Assembly (NCBI GenBank): GCA_946414885.1 | Contig: CAMKQH010000006.1 | Coordinates: 102,703-166,702 of the forward strand | Direction: 5' to 3' | Length of the DNA stretch: 64,000 bases | Source: an uncultured Lachnospiraceae bacterium | GTDB lineage: Bacteria; Bacillota; Clostridia; Lachnospirales; Lachnospiraceae | Shown: piece after piece, positions 7,863 to 17,432 of the stretch | How the letters are laid out: the number at the start of each line of letters is the position of its first letter | How positions within the stretch are numbered: the first letter of the stretch is position 1 | Notes under the pieces: model-generated | The model's database searches: none | Seen by the model: the letters and a program-made list of their open reading frames with translations, nothing else | What the model was told of the DNA's origin: nothing | Program-made: the position numbers and the translations under genes

Positions 7863-10169
7863 ATGTCAATGCAATTATTGACGCTGTTACAATTACTATA
7901 CATTCTGGTCTTGTACATAGGGGTTGTGATCCTGATCCCTGCGGCAGTGTTTCATTCCAAATTTGAAGATCATCCTTTTTACGTAAGATATATGGCATAT
8001 ACGTGCATTGGTAATTTCTTCCTGATGAATTTGGTTTTTGTGCTGCAGCTTCTGAAGATCTCAAACAGGACCACGCTGATCCTTGGCGTTATCATTCCGG
8101 CGCTTCTCGGGATCGCGGCCTTCCATTGGCAGGAGTGGGTGAAGGCAACTCTCGTGACGGCGGGTGAAACTACGCACAACGTCATGGTGAATACCATGGG
8201 TTTCCGTCTTTTCTTTGTCCGCATCTTCCAAAACGTTGGACAGGCTTTTACCACGACGGTCAAGGCCATTGCGGAAAACCTGATCAACCGTTGGTTTGAC
8301 TGGATCGGAACGATCGTCATCATCGCGGTCATATGCTGGCAGTATGGCGGACATCTATTCGAAGTGTTTGGATACACGACCTCTGACATGTTGGTGCACA
8401 ACCAGTGGATCAACGCCATGGGAAACAATGACATCTTTACTTCAGGCGTTTATCCTTACGGATTTCACTGCATCATTTATTTCTTCCATGCAGTGTTTGG
8501 CATTAAGACTTACGTGCTTCTCCGGCTGTTTTCTTTGGTACAGACGCTGTTGATCCACATGACGCTGTTGTTCCTGCTTCGTCTTGTCTGCAAAACGGAA
8601 TCCGCAGCCTACGTTGCTACCGGATTTTTCCTGCTTTTGAACATTTGGGGCGAGAACGCGTACGTCAGATATTACAGTACGTTGCCCCAGGAATACGGCA
8701 TGATCTTTATTTTGCCGGCCATTTTCTTCCTGATCCTGTTCTTCCGGGGTCGCGAGGAGGAAGAGGGCACCAAGGGGATCAAGGTTGAAAGCACGAGAAT
8801 GCTTAGACTCTTTTCCATCTGCGTCAGCATGACGCTGGCCGTGCATTTTTACGACACCATCGCATTGGGAATCCTTTGCGTGGCCATTGGCCTTGCTTTC
8901 TGCAGGGTGGTGTTTAAGAAGGAGAATATTGGCAGGATCATTTATGCCGGCGCGATCGGCCTTGTCATTGCCATTCTTCCCATGCTGATCGCTTACGTTG
9001 GCGGAACGCCCATGCAGGGTTCACTTAGATGGGGCATCAACGTCATAGAGGACAGGGGATATCAGGATGACCAGATCGACGTCATGCCGGACCAGAGCAG
9101 ACTTTATGATGACAAGGGGCTTTGGGAACAGGCCGGAGCCGATTTTAGAAAACAGATCACAAACGTTGCGGCAGCAGTTACGGCAACGATCAATGACGCA
9201 GGACAGGGTACTTCAAAGGCAGGCGTTAAGATCGCCGGGAGCATTTTTCATACCATGCAGGCGTATCTTGCGGGGTACGTGTTTATCAGCAAACACTCTT
9301 CCTTTGGCGTGATCACGCTGATCCTGATCGTGGCCGGCATCGTTCTGGGAGTGATCACCTTGTTCAGGGATGAAAAAGAGCAGGGCAGAATGTTGCTTGC
9401 AGCTTCCGTCAACATGATTTTCTTCTCCCTCCTTTTGGTGGCAAGGGAATTGCACCTGCCGGTGCTGATGGATAAAAACCGTACGTCCATTTACGTCGCG
9501 TTTTTCCTTATCATCTTGCTGGGAATGATCATGGATTTCTTTATCGACTTGGGAATAGGTCTGATGGAAGGTGACATCCTTAAAAAGGTATCACCGGCGA
9601 TCTTTGCAGTCGTATGCTTCGTGTTCCTTGGACTGGCAGGATGGGTCCGCCAGCCGGCGAAGATCGAAGCCTTCCAGAAAAACGGCGCGGTGATCTGTCT
9701 GACGAACATTTTGCGGGACAACGAACCGAAGACGTTCAACATTATCTCCGCAAACGACGAGATCCGCATGGCGGAGGAATATGGTTATCACTACGAGGCA
9801 CACGAGCTTCTTTTGCAGAACATGGGCTTTAACGTAAACAATTATCTTGTTGTTCCTTCGTCAAGGGTTTACGTGTTCATAGAGAAGATTCCCGGGGACT
9901 ACGATGCTCCTTATGAGGGAAGCGGACGTCCTCTTTCGAGGGAGAGCGCGTCAAAGCCGCTGCCCTTTGGATCGGGCATTGACGTGTATAAGGGTGAGAA
10001 CCGTCACGTTGTCATGTCGAAGCTCTATTACTGGGCGCAGATCTTTGCCAGCATGTACGAGAACGAAATCTCCGTGTATTACGAGGATGATGAATTTGTA
10101 TGCTATGAGATCAGACAGAGCGTGGACAGGCCTTTTGACATGTCATTTGATTACGGATATAACAATTAA
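7863..10169 (+). CDS. Large polytopic membrane protein, possible GT-C glycosyltransferase
   Basis: A 768-residue protein with a dozen or more hydrophobic segments and a soluble C-terminal part of about 150 residues. Around residue 175 an acidic/histidine loop (SDMLVHNQW), followed by membrane helices with charged turns, resembles the first extracytoplasmic loop of GT-C enzymes, which use lipid-linked sugars. That is a resemblance, not proof. It lies between pelE and the DUF2194 gene, a place without a counterpart in the compact Bacillus pelDEADAFG order. GAGGAG precedes the ATG by 8 bases. It could modify or extend the Pel-like polymer, or act in export. Confidence 0.6.
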   Translation: MSMQLLTLLQLLYILVLYIGVVILIPAAVFHSKFEDHPFYVRYMAYTCIGNFFLMNLVFVLQLLKISNRTTLILGVIIPALLGIAAFHWQEWVKATLVTAGETTHNVMVNTMGFRLFFVRIFQNVGQAFTTTVKAIAENLINRWFDWIGTIVIIAVICWQYGGHLFEVFGYTTSDMLVHNQWINAMGNNDIFTSGVYPYGFHCIIYFFHAVFGIKTYVLLRLFSLVQTLLIHMTLLFLLRLVCKTESAAYVATGFFLLLNIWGENAYVRYYSTLPQEYGMIFILPAIFFLILFFRGREEEEGTKGIKVESTRMLRLFSICVSMTLAVHFYDTIALGILCVAIGLAFCRVVFKKENIGRIIYAGAIGLVIAILPMLIAYVGGTPMQGSLRWGINVIEDRGYQDDQIDVMPDQSRLYDDKGLWEQAGADFRKQITNVAAAVTATINDAGQGTSKAGVKIAGSIFHTMQAYLAGYVFISKHSSFGVITLILIVAGIVLGVITLFRDEKEQGRMLLAASVNMIFFSLLLVARELHLPVLMDKNRTSIYVAFFLIILLGMIMDFFIDLGIGLMEGDILKKVSPAIFAVVCFVFLGLAGWVRQPAKIEAFQKNGAVICLTNILRDNEPKTFNIISANDEIRMAEEYGYHYEAHELLLQNMGFNVNNYLVVPSSRVYVFIEKIPGDYDAPYEGSGRPLSRESASKPLPFGSGIDVYKGENRHVVMSKLYYWAQIFASMYENEISVYYEDDEFVCYEIRQSVDRPFDMSFDYGYNN

Positions 10170-10196
10170 GTTGTTTCATCACGGAAGGAAAAGGAA

Positions 10197-12047
10197 ATGG
10201 TATCCAGAAGAAATTTTTATACAATTCTCACCCTGCTTTTGATCATGATCTTCATGTTCATGTTTTCGGGCGTGATCAAGCAGGAATTAAATGAATACGG
10301 TACCAATTCTTATGCGGAAGTGGAAGCGGATGAAAAGGCACTGAAGGAAGAGAGCAACGCTCTCAGCGAAAAGCTGGCCGTAAAGAACGGCGTTCGCGCG
10401 GATACGACGGCATATACCGCTGAGCTGGAGACGGGAGACTGGGAGAAGAGAGTCCTCTTTGTCACAAGGGATCCGTCGAATGAGGTTTCAAAGGTGGTTA
10501 CTTCCTGGTGCAACTACATGAAGCGCCCTATGATCCGGAGCACTACCTTGACGGACCTGGATCTGGATCAGATTTCCAGACTTCCTGAGGTCATCATCTT
10601 AGACGGCGAGGCCATGGAGTGGACTCAGGAGACGGATGCGGCGCTTAGATTGGCACACGGCGGTGCCTGCGTGATCTTTGCCCGCATGCCAAGCGCAGAG
10701 GAAATGCGAAATAACCAGAGACTTCGCGAGATGATGGGAATCAAGACCGTCTCCCGCGAGGATCAGCACGTGGACGGATACAGACTGTTCCCCGGATTCC
10801 TTTTGGGAACGGAGGAAGAATACGTGGAAGGCCCCGGCAAGGAAGGCTGCCAGGATCTGGATCTGATGATCCCCTGGTACGTGACGGGAGAGGGCTCCAA
10901 AACCTACGTCATGGGCGTGGTGAAGGATGGTTCCAAGGAAAGCGAAGAGCTGCCCTCCATCGTCTGGAGACATGCCTTTGGATACGGTAAGGTCTTTTGC
11001 ATCGGCGGTGATTTCATGACGAAGGAAACGGGAATCGGTTTCCTGACGGCATGCCTTGGGGAAAAAGATTCTTATGACGTTTATCCCGTGATCAACGCAC
11101 AGAACCTTGTGCTTGCCAATTATGGCGGCGTTTCGAACGAGAACGCCGAGACGCTAAACCGTTTGTATGACCAGAAGCAGATCCCCTTGTTCCGCGACGT
11201 GGTCTGGCCCTCCATCATTTCCATGACGGAGCGTTCCGGAAACAAGCTTTCCCTGATGGTTTCTCCCCAGATGGATTATTCCGATGACGTGGAGCCGGAG
11301 GAAGGATTGCTCATTTATTACTTGAAGCTTTTGAATGAAGGTTATGGCGAAGCCGGCCTGTCCACGAAGCAGTTCTCATCGGTTTCCATCCGCGAAAAGC
11401 TTGGGAAGGACAGGGTTTACTGGGAGAAGGAAGCTGGCGAATACAGCCTGAGATCCCTGTATTTACACGACTTTACAAAATATGACGAGGCAAAGCAGTA
11501 CGTGCCGGATTTGAGAACCATCGTGACGGATGCAACTGACGGCGAGCCGGTGTTTTACGTGGATGACAACGTAACCTGTCAGGAAACCACAAATCTGCTC
11601 ATGACCCACAGGTTTTCCGAGGATATCAAGATGAAGGCCTTTGAGACGGCGCTTGGTTTCTCCAACGTGGTGATGGACATGTCCCTTGTATCCCATCCGC
11701 AGGGCGATGAAGACTACGCAAGCTTTTCCAGACAGACGGCAAGTAATTTCCTTACGTACTGGAAGCCCTATGCCGGATTTGACAAGACGACGCTTTCTGA
11801 GAGCGACCTGCGCATCCGCAGATTCTTCGCTCTGGATTACAGCGATCACAAGCAAGACAATGAGATCTCGCTTCACGTAGACGGGTTTGACGGCCAGGCA
11901 TTCTTCATCCTGAAACTGAATCAGGGTGAGATCGATGAGGTGACGGGAGCGGAGGTTACGAACTTAAAGAATGGCTTTTTCCTGCTTGACGTTTCCCAGG
12001 AGGACGTCAAGATCAAGGTGCGTGAGAGACGCCTGTTTTATTATTGA
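10197..12047 (+). CDS. DUF2194-type membrane-anchored protein in the PelA position
   Basis: A 616-residue protein with one N-terminal anchor (about residues 8-27) and a large outside-facing domain. The first half has a Rossmann-like stretch (RVLFVTRDPSNEVSKVV). The second half resembles DUF2194, a family related to polysaccharide deacetylases and found beside PelF/PelG genes. I cannot find the classic NodB metal motif (TFDD with HxxxH), so catalytic deacetylation is uncertain. In Gram-positive Pel operons this position is held by the deacetylase-domain PelA, so a role in modifying exported polymer is the natural guess. It follows the previous gene by 27 bases and precedes pelF by 23. Confidence 0.6.
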   Translation: MVSRRNFYTILTLLLIMIFMFMFSGVIKQELNEYGTNSYAEVEADEKALKEESNALSEKLAVKNGVRADTTAYTAELETGDWEKRVLFVTRDPSNEVSKVVTSWCNYMKRPMIRSTTLTDLDLDQISRLPEVIILDGEAMEWTQETDAALRLAHGGACVIFARMPSAEEMRNNQRLREMMGIKTVSREDQHVDGYRLFPGFLLGTEEEYVEGPGKEGCQDLDLMIPWYVTGEGSKTYVMGVVKDGSKESEELPSIVWRHAFGYGKVFCIGGDFMTKETGIGFLTACLGEKDSYDVYPVINAQNLVLANYGGVSNENAETLNRLYDQKQIPLFRDVVWPSIISMTERSGNKLSLMVSPQMDYSDDVEPEEGLLIYYLKLLNEGYGEAGLSTKQFSSVSIREKLGKDRVYWEKEAGEYSLRSLYLHDFTKYDEAKQYVPDLRTIVTDATDGEPVFYVDDNVTCQETTNLLMTHRFSEDIKMKAFETALGFSNVVMDMSLVSHPQGDEDYASFSRQTASNFLTYWKPYAGFDKTTLSESDLRIRRFFALDYSDHKQDNEISLHVDGFDGQAFFILKLNQGEIDEVTGAEVTNLKNGFFLLDVSQEDVKIKVRERRLFYY

Positions 12048-12070
12048 TAACCGTTGGGAATGGAGACAAT

Positions 12071-13495
12071 ATGAAGATTTGTATCGTTGCTGAAGGCTGC
12101 TACCCCTACGTGGTGGGCGGCGTATCCAGTTGGATCCATAGTTTGATCAAGGCTTTTCCCGAGCATGAGTTTGTGGTGCTTGCCATTTTGGCGAACCGCT
12201 CTTTTCGCGGGAAGTTTGCCTATGAGCTTCCGGAGAACCTTAGCCAGGTGCATGAGGTGTATCTGGAGGATTATGACTGGTGCAGTAAGAAGACGGACAG
12301 AAAACGCAGAAAACAATTGAGCAATGAGGAATATGAGGCAGTTTTGAGCCTTTTGATCAACCAGAACGTGAAGTGGAGCGTCTTGTTCAACCTGTTCCAA
12401 AAGAGGGAATTCTCACTGAATGAATTCCTGATGGGGCCGGAGTTCCTTAGGGCCGTGCGGGAATGCTATCAGATCAACTACCCGGAGGCAGTATTTTCGG
12501 ATTTCCTGTGGACGATGAGATCCATTTACCTGCCGCTGTTCCTGGCACTGAGCACGGAGATCCCGAAGGCAGACCTGTATCACTGCGTTGCCACGGGTTA
12601 TGCGGGCGTTCTCGGCGCCATGGCAAAGGAAAAATACGGTTGCGGGCTCCTGATTTCGGAACACGGCATCTACACCCGTGAGCGTGAGGAGGAACTGATC
12701 CGCGCAAAATGGGTTGCGGGAATTTATAAAAACGTTTGGATCGATCAGTTCAAGAAGATGTCAAGACTGGCTTACTCCAGCGCAGATCTTGTGACCAGTC
12801 TGTATGAACACGCGAGAAAGCTCCAGATCGAGCTGGGATGTAATGAAGAAATCACGATGGTTACGCCCAACGGCATCGACGAAAACCGTTTTGCGGCACC
12901 TTCGGGAGAGAGGGTTGCCGTTGAAGGCATGGTTCACGTGGGCGCCGTCCTGCGCGTTACGCCCATCAAGGACGTAAAGACGATGATACGCGCCTTTGCC
13001 TTTGCCAAGGAGCGCGTCCCCAACCTAAAGCTTTGGGTCATGGGACCGACGGAAGAGGATGAGAAATACGCAACCGAGTGTTACGAACTGGTAGAAACCA
13101 TGGGTGTACAGGACGTGGCGTTCACGGGAAGGGTTGACGTTACGAAATACTTATGGCAGATGGACTTTACGATCCTCACCAGCATCAGTGAGGGACAGCC
13201 TCTCACGATCCTGGAGTCCTATGCGGCGCACAAGCCCGTGATCGCAACGGACGTTGGTAACTGCCGGGGCCTTATCTTTGGCGAGGATGACGGAATCGGA
13301 CCTGCCGGCATCCTGACCCACGTCATGAACGTGGAGGAGATCACGGCGGCCATGGTAGAGCTTGCAACCAATCTGCAAAAGAGACTTGAGCTCGGTGAAA
13401 ACGGGTACCGCAGAATGATGGGACGCTACAAGCTGACGGACATGCAGGGTACCTACCGGAATATCTACAATTACTTCGATCAGCAAACGAAATAA
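12071..13495 (+). CDS. pelF: PelF-family GT4 glycosyltransferase
   Basis: A 474-residue cytoplasmic glycosyltransferase. The N-terminus CIVAEGCYPYVVGGVSSWIH is the hallmark of PelF. Later come PNGIDENRF and the GT4 EX7E motif EGQPLTILE, which binds the sugar nucleotide. PelF polymerises UDP-sugars into the Pel backbone together with the PelD/E/G membrane complex. ATG 12071 is chosen over the upstream in-frame codon at 12044 because GGAGAC lies just upstream and the conserved MKICIVAEG start begins there. Length matches the family. This is the firmest anchor for calling the locus Pel-type. Confidence 0.92.
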   Translation: MKICIVAEGCYPYVVGGVSSWIHSLIKAFPEHEFVVLAILANRSFRGKFAYELPENLSQVHEVYLEDYDWCSKKTDRKRRKQLSNEEYEAVLSLLINQNVKWSVLFNLFQKREFSLNEFLMGPEFLRAVRECYQINYPEAVFSDFLWTMRSIYLPLFLALSTEIPKADLYHCVATGYAGVLGAMAKEKYGCGLLISEHGIYTREREEELIRAKWVAGIYKNVWIDQFKKMSRLAYSSADLVTSLYEHARKLQIELGCNEEITMVTPNGIDENRFAAPSGERVAVEGMVHVGAVLRVTPIKDVKTMIRAFAFAKERVPNLKLWVMGPTEEDEKYATECYELVETMGVQDVAFTGRVDVTKYLWQMDFTILTSISEGQPLTILESYAAHKPVIATDVGNCRGLIFGEDDGIGPAGILTHVMNVEEITAAMVELATNLQKRLELGENGYRRMMGRYKLTDMQGTYRNIYNYFDQQTK

Positions 13496-13538
13496 GCGCC
13501 TGCGGCGGGGATGCTGATTACCTGGAAAGGAAAAGAGA

Positions 13539-15020
13539 ATGGCTGGAATAGGCATTAAGCTCAATAAAATATTTGGCAAGGAGACCGTTACCACGAACCT
13601 GATCGGTTTCGGATACAGTACCATGGTGACGGTGGCCCCCATGTTTGTGGTCATAGGCAACATTTTGCTGATGAGCTACTTTTTGCGATATGACGTGACG
13701 GGATACAAAGGCAGAAACCTGTTTGCCGCAACGATCCTGTACATTTTCATCTTTTCGCTTTTGGCGGCAGCTCCCTATAACGCAGTCATTTCCAGGTATT
13801 TGTCCGACGTGATCTATGACGAGACCTACGACGACATCCTGCCTTGCTATTACACGGGTCTTGCCGTCACCATTCTGACGGCCTGCCTCATGGGCATTCC
13901 CTTCAGCATTTGGGAGTGCGTGGTGGGAAAGGTGGCTTTGTACTACGTATTTACGGGGTTTTGCGGGTATATCGCGTTGGTGCTGGTCTTTTACTCCATG
14001 CTATACCTTTCCATCTGTAAGGATTATTCAAAGATTTCCATCTTTTTCTTCTGTGGGATGTTGGCGGCATTTCTTTTGTCGTTCCTGTTTGTCAAGGGCT
14101 TTCACTTTGAAGTGTCCTACGGCATGCTGCTTGCCCTGACCATCGGCTTTGCGCTGACTGCAATCATGGAGCTGGCTACCATACGCCGCTACTTCCACAG
14201 GAACAACAACAGCTACAAGAAGGTACTGGGATATTTCAAACGCTATTGGAAGCTGATCGTGATCAACTTCTGTTATACGCTGGGTCTGTACGTCCACAAT
14301 TTCGTATTCTGGCACACGGAGCTTCGCATGGTGGTTGCCAACAGCTTTGTCATGGCTCCCGTATATGACGTGGCCACCTGTATCGCCATGTTTACGAACA
14401 TTTCCGCGACGGTGATCTTTATCGCCAGGATCGAGATGCATTTCCATGACCGCTACAAAGCCTATTCCGAGGCCGTGACCGGCGGACGGTGGATGGACGT
14501 GCAAAACACGAAAAACCGCATGTTCCGGCAGCTTTCCTCGGAGCTGATGAACCTTGTACGGTTGCAGTTCATCATTTCCGTGGTGATCTTCCTGCTCATG
14601 CTGATCTTCTTGCCGAGGTTTGGATTTGCGGGACTTGTGCTTCAAATCTATCCTTCCCTGGCAGCAGGTTACTTTATCTTGTTTATCATGTATTCTGAGA
14701 TCATACTTCTTTACTACTATAACGATCTGGACGGGGCAGTGATCACGTCGGCGGTATTCTGCCTGGTCACGTTCCTCGTTAGCATTTTTGCAACGCGCCT
14801 TACCCCCATCTGGTATGGGCTTGGGGTGATCGTTGGAAGCCTTACGGGCTTTGTTATCGCCTACCTGAGACTTCGGTGGGTGGAAAAGCATCTGGACGAG
14901 CACATTTTCTGCCGGGGAACGTTATTCCCGACAAAGCTTTCCAAGAAACCTTCCACGCTGGTTTATGACCGCAGAAACCCCAACGTAAACGGGGGCGTGG
15001 ATGAGAAAATGATGAGCTAG
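13539..15020 (+). CDS. pelG: PelG-family exopolysaccharide transporter
   Basis: A 493-residue integral membrane protein with about 12-14 helices. It begins with AGIGIKLNKIFGKETVTTNL, close to the usual PelG N-terminus, and has the MOP/MATE-like fold expected for moving the growing polymer through the membrane. It directly follows pelF, as in known pel operons, after a 43-base gap containing GGAAAGGAAAAG. The last 40 residues are a short cytoplasmic tail. Confidence 0.92.
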   Translation: MAGIGIKLNKIFGKETVTTNLIGFGYSTMVTVAPMFVVIGNILLMSYFLRYDVTGYKGRNLFAATILYIFIFSLLAAAPYNAVISRYLSDVIYDETYDDILPCYYTGLAVTILTACLMGIPFSIWECVVGKVALYYVFTGFCGYIALVLVFYSMLYLSICKDYSKISIFFFCGMLAAFLLSFLFVKGFHFEVSYGMLLALTIGFALTAIMELATIRRYFHRNNNSYKKVLGYFKRYWKLIVINFCYTLGLYVHNFVFWHTELRMVVANSFVMAPVYDVATCIAMFTNISATVIFIARIEMHFHDRYKAYSEAVTGGRWMDVQNTKNRMFRQLSSELMNLVRLQFIISVVIFLLMLIFLPRFGFAGLVLQIYPSLAAGYFILFIMYSEIILLYYYNDLDGAVITSAVFCLVTFLVSIFATRLTPIWYGLGVIVGSLTGFVIAYLRLRWVEKHLDEHIFCRGTLFPTKLSKKPSTLVYDRRNPNVNGGVDEKMMS

Positions 15021-15045
15021 TACGCATTGAGAGGTGATACTTCAG

Positions 15046-15438
15046 ATGAAATGGTTTGACGCGATCGTGGACGTATGGTTTTATCTTGGACTCGTAATGG
15101 TGGGCGTTTCAACGCTTATGTTCGTCATTGCGTTTTTGAGGTATGCCCGGAAGAAAATGAGCGACGGATTTATGTTGATCTGGTTTGTGATCTCCATAAT
15201 CGTCCTTGTGCTGGGCATCGTCCTGATCGTTAACGGATACAGCTCCGGGCTGGTCGTGGCCGTGCTTTCCACGGTCTGCGCGCTCTTACTGATCTTGATC
15301 TTCGTCGTCAGCAGTATGGTTTCCGAACTGATGATGAAGGTGAGGGAGCTGGCCATGCAGGTTGCACTTTTGAACCAGGAAAATGACAGTATGTTACAAC
15401 AGATCAACAAACTGAAGGAGTCGGAGAAAGATGCCTAA
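15046..15438 (+). CDS. DUF2304-like small membrane protein
   Basis: A 130-residue protein with three hydrophobic segments and a C-terminal coiled-coil tail (MMKVRELAMQVALLNQENDS). This is the DUF2304 layout; such proteins are usually encoded beside GT2 polyprenyl-phosphate sugar transferases, and one is encoded at 16647. The start at 15046 is preferred because GAGGTGAT lies 8 bases upstream; a GTG at 15034 would leave no ribosome site. It overlaps the next gene by 8 bases. A scaffold or membrane tether for the GT2 enzyme is the likely role. Confidence 0.7.
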   Translation: MKWFDAIVDVWFYLGLVMVGVSTLMFVIAFLRYARKKMSDGFMLIWFVISIIVLVLGIVLIVNGYSSGLVVAVLSTVCALLLILIFVVSSMVSELMMKVRELAMQVALLNQENDSMLQQINKLKESEKDA

Positions 15439-16645
15439 AAACATCTTGTTTGTGATCAATACTTTGAGCAGGGCCGGCGCGGAGACTGCGTTACTTGAGC
15501 TTCTCCCCTGTTTCTTTGGCCCTGAGTGGAAAGTGGACTTATACGTGATCCTGGAACAGGGAGAGCTTGTGGATCTTGTTCCGAGACACGTTACGCTTCT
15601 AAACAAACGCTTTTCCAAGGAATCCGTCCTGACGGGGCGCGGGCGCGTGCGGATGTTTTTCACGGTCTGCCGGGCGCTCATCAGCAGGGGAACCATGTTT
15701 CGACTGTTCCCGTATCTTGTCTCTAGCGCGTTCCGCATGCTGAGACGGGGAGGATTGAAGGTGGATAAGCTTTGTTGGCGTGTCCTCTCGGACGGTGCGC
15801 CGAGGTTTTCCAAGGAGTATGATCTGGCCGTTGCCTACATTGAGGGCGGCTCCTCGTATTACGTTGCAGATCACGTAAATGCGAAGAAGAAGGCAGCATT
15901 CATTCACGTGGACTATGGAATGTCCGGATATGACAGAAAGCTGGACAAGGATTGCTTTTTGAAGATGGATCACGTGTTCCCAATCTCGGAGGAGACGCAA
16001 AAAAGCTTTTTGGAAGCGTATCCAGAATGTGAGGGAAAGACTTCCACGTTCCACAATATTGTCAATCAGGAAGTCATCCGCGAGAAGGCAATGCTTCCGG
16101 GGGGATTCACCGATGAGTATGACGGTGCCAGGATCCTTACGGTGGCAAGGCTGACAAAGCAAAAAGCATTTCCGACGGCCATTGACGCCATGAAGCTCCT
16201 AAAGGACGCAGGCGTGAAGGCGAGATGGTACGTGCTTGGGGAGGGCGACGAGCGAGGACGACTGGAGCAAAAGATCCGCCAGCTCGGTCTGGAGAAGGAG
16301 TTTATTTTGTTGGGCGCGGTAGGGAATCCTTATCCGTATTACGTTCAGGCTGACCTTTACGTGCATGCTACGGCTTATGAGGGGAAGAGCATTGCGATTC
16401 AAGAGGCGCAAACCCTTGCCTGTCCCATCATAACGTCCGATATAATAAGTAACAGACAACAGGTGGAGGACGGGGTGGACGGCCTCGTCATCGCACAAAA
16501 GCCAGAGGCGCTTGCAAAGGCCATTCAGGAGCTCCTGAATGATCATGAGAAGGCAAGACGCCTTGGGGAGAATGCGGCAAAACGCAAGTTCTCCTACGAA
16601 AAAGATTTGGAAGGACTATTTAGTTTAACGTCATCGAGGGAATAA
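15431..16645 (+). CDS. GT4 glycosyltransferase
   Basis: A 404-residue GT-B fold enzyme. The N-terminal Rossmann part opens with ILFVINTLSRAGAETALLEL, the usual acceptor-domain start. The C-terminal part holds LTVARLTKQKAF and the EX7E motif EGKSIAIQE near residue 320. It would add one sugar to a lipid-linked or nascent chain on the cytoplasmic face; donor and acceptor cannot be read from the sequence. Its start overlaps the DUF2304 gene by 8 bases. Confidence 0.88.
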   Translation: MPKNILFVINTLSRAGAETALLELLPCFFGPEWKVDLYVILEQGELVDLVPRHVTLLNKRFSKESVLTGRGRVRMFFTVCRALISRGTMFRLFPYLVSSAFRMLRRGGLKVDKLCWRVLSDGAPRFSKEYDLAVAYIEGGSSYYVADHVNAKKKAAFIHVDYGMSGYDRKLDKDCFLKMDHVFPISEETQKSFLEAYPECEGKTSTFHNIVNQEVIREKAMLPGGFTDEYDGARILTVARLTKQKAFPTAIDAMKLLKDAGVKARWYVLGEGDERGRLEQKIRQLGLEKEFILLGAVGNPYPYYVQADLYVHATAYEGKSIAIQEAQTLACPIITSDIISNRQQVEDGVDGLVIAQKPEALAKAIQELLNDHEKARRLGENAAKRKFSYEKDLEGLFSLTSSRE

Positions 16646-16646
16646 A

Positions 16647-17432
16647 ATGCAGAATTCAAAGCCTAAGGACTTGCTAATCATTATACCGGCGTATAATGAA
16701 GAGCAAAACATACTGGCTGTGTTGAAGGAGTTAAAGACGCCCGAGATCATGGACATTGCGGACGTATTAGTCATTAATGACGCATCCTCCGACGCAACAA
16801 ACAGAATAGTGAAAAACGCGGGATTTACGCTGATCTCCAATATCTTTAACCTGGGATACGGGAGCACGATCCAGCTTGGCTATAAATATGCCATACGGCG
16901 AAAGTACAAGTACGTGATCCAGATGGACGCGGACGGACAGCATGATGCCTGTAACGTGGTGAAGCTGTATGACAGACTGAAGACGCCGAACCGGGAGGGA
17001 AAGTACCCGGACATCGTATTGGGGTCGCGCTTTATGGACGGAAGCAGTGAATTTGAAGTTTCCGCCGCAAAGCAGTTTGCGTTTATGATTTTTCGTTTTT
17101 TGATCAAGTTGTTCACGGGAAGAAGGATTGCAGATCCGACCACGGGCCTGCAGGGTCTCAGCAACCGTGCCGTGTTGTATTACTCAAAGTACGGCCGGTT
17201 TGATGACCGTTACCCGGACGCCAACATGATCATTTTGATGCTTCTCGTGGGATACCGCGTAGAAGAGATGCCTGCGGTCATGCACAATCGCGTTGGCGGG
17301 GAAAGCATGCATTCCGGCTTTAAGCCGATCGTTTACATGATACGGATGATCTTTTCCATTTTGGCCATTGTGTTCCGCATCAAGATCTTGCAAAAGAAAG
17401 CAGGAGAGAAGAGGGATGTTATCTTTTATTAA
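16647..17432 (+). CDS. GT2 glycosyltransferase, dolichol/polyprenyl-phosphate sugar synthase type
   Basis: A 261-residue GT-A enzyme. Motifs in order: LIIIPAYNEEQNI, NDASSDAT, and the metal-binding QMDADGQHD. The N-terminal 215 residues match DPM1-like transferases that load a sugar onto polyprenyl phosphate. The C-terminus is hydrophobic (IVYMIRMIFSILAIVF), which suggests membrane attachment. It begins 1 base after the preceding gene and has a DUF2304 partner encoded at 15046. The lipid-linked sugar could feed GT-C enzymes such as the candidate at 7863 (inference). Confidence 0.88.
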   Translation: MQNSKPKDLLIIIPAYNEEQNILAVLKELKTPEIMDIADVLVINDASSDATNRIVKNAGFTLISNIFNLGYGSTIQLGYKYAIRRKYKYVIQMDADGQHDACNVVKLYDRLKTPNREGKYPDIVLGSRFMDGSSEFEVSAAKQFAFMIFRFLIKLFTGRRIADPTTGLQGLSNRAVLYYSKYGRFDDRYPDANMIILMLLVGYRVEEMPAVMHNRVGGESMHSGFKPIVYMIRMIFSILAIVFRIKILQKKAGEKRDVIFY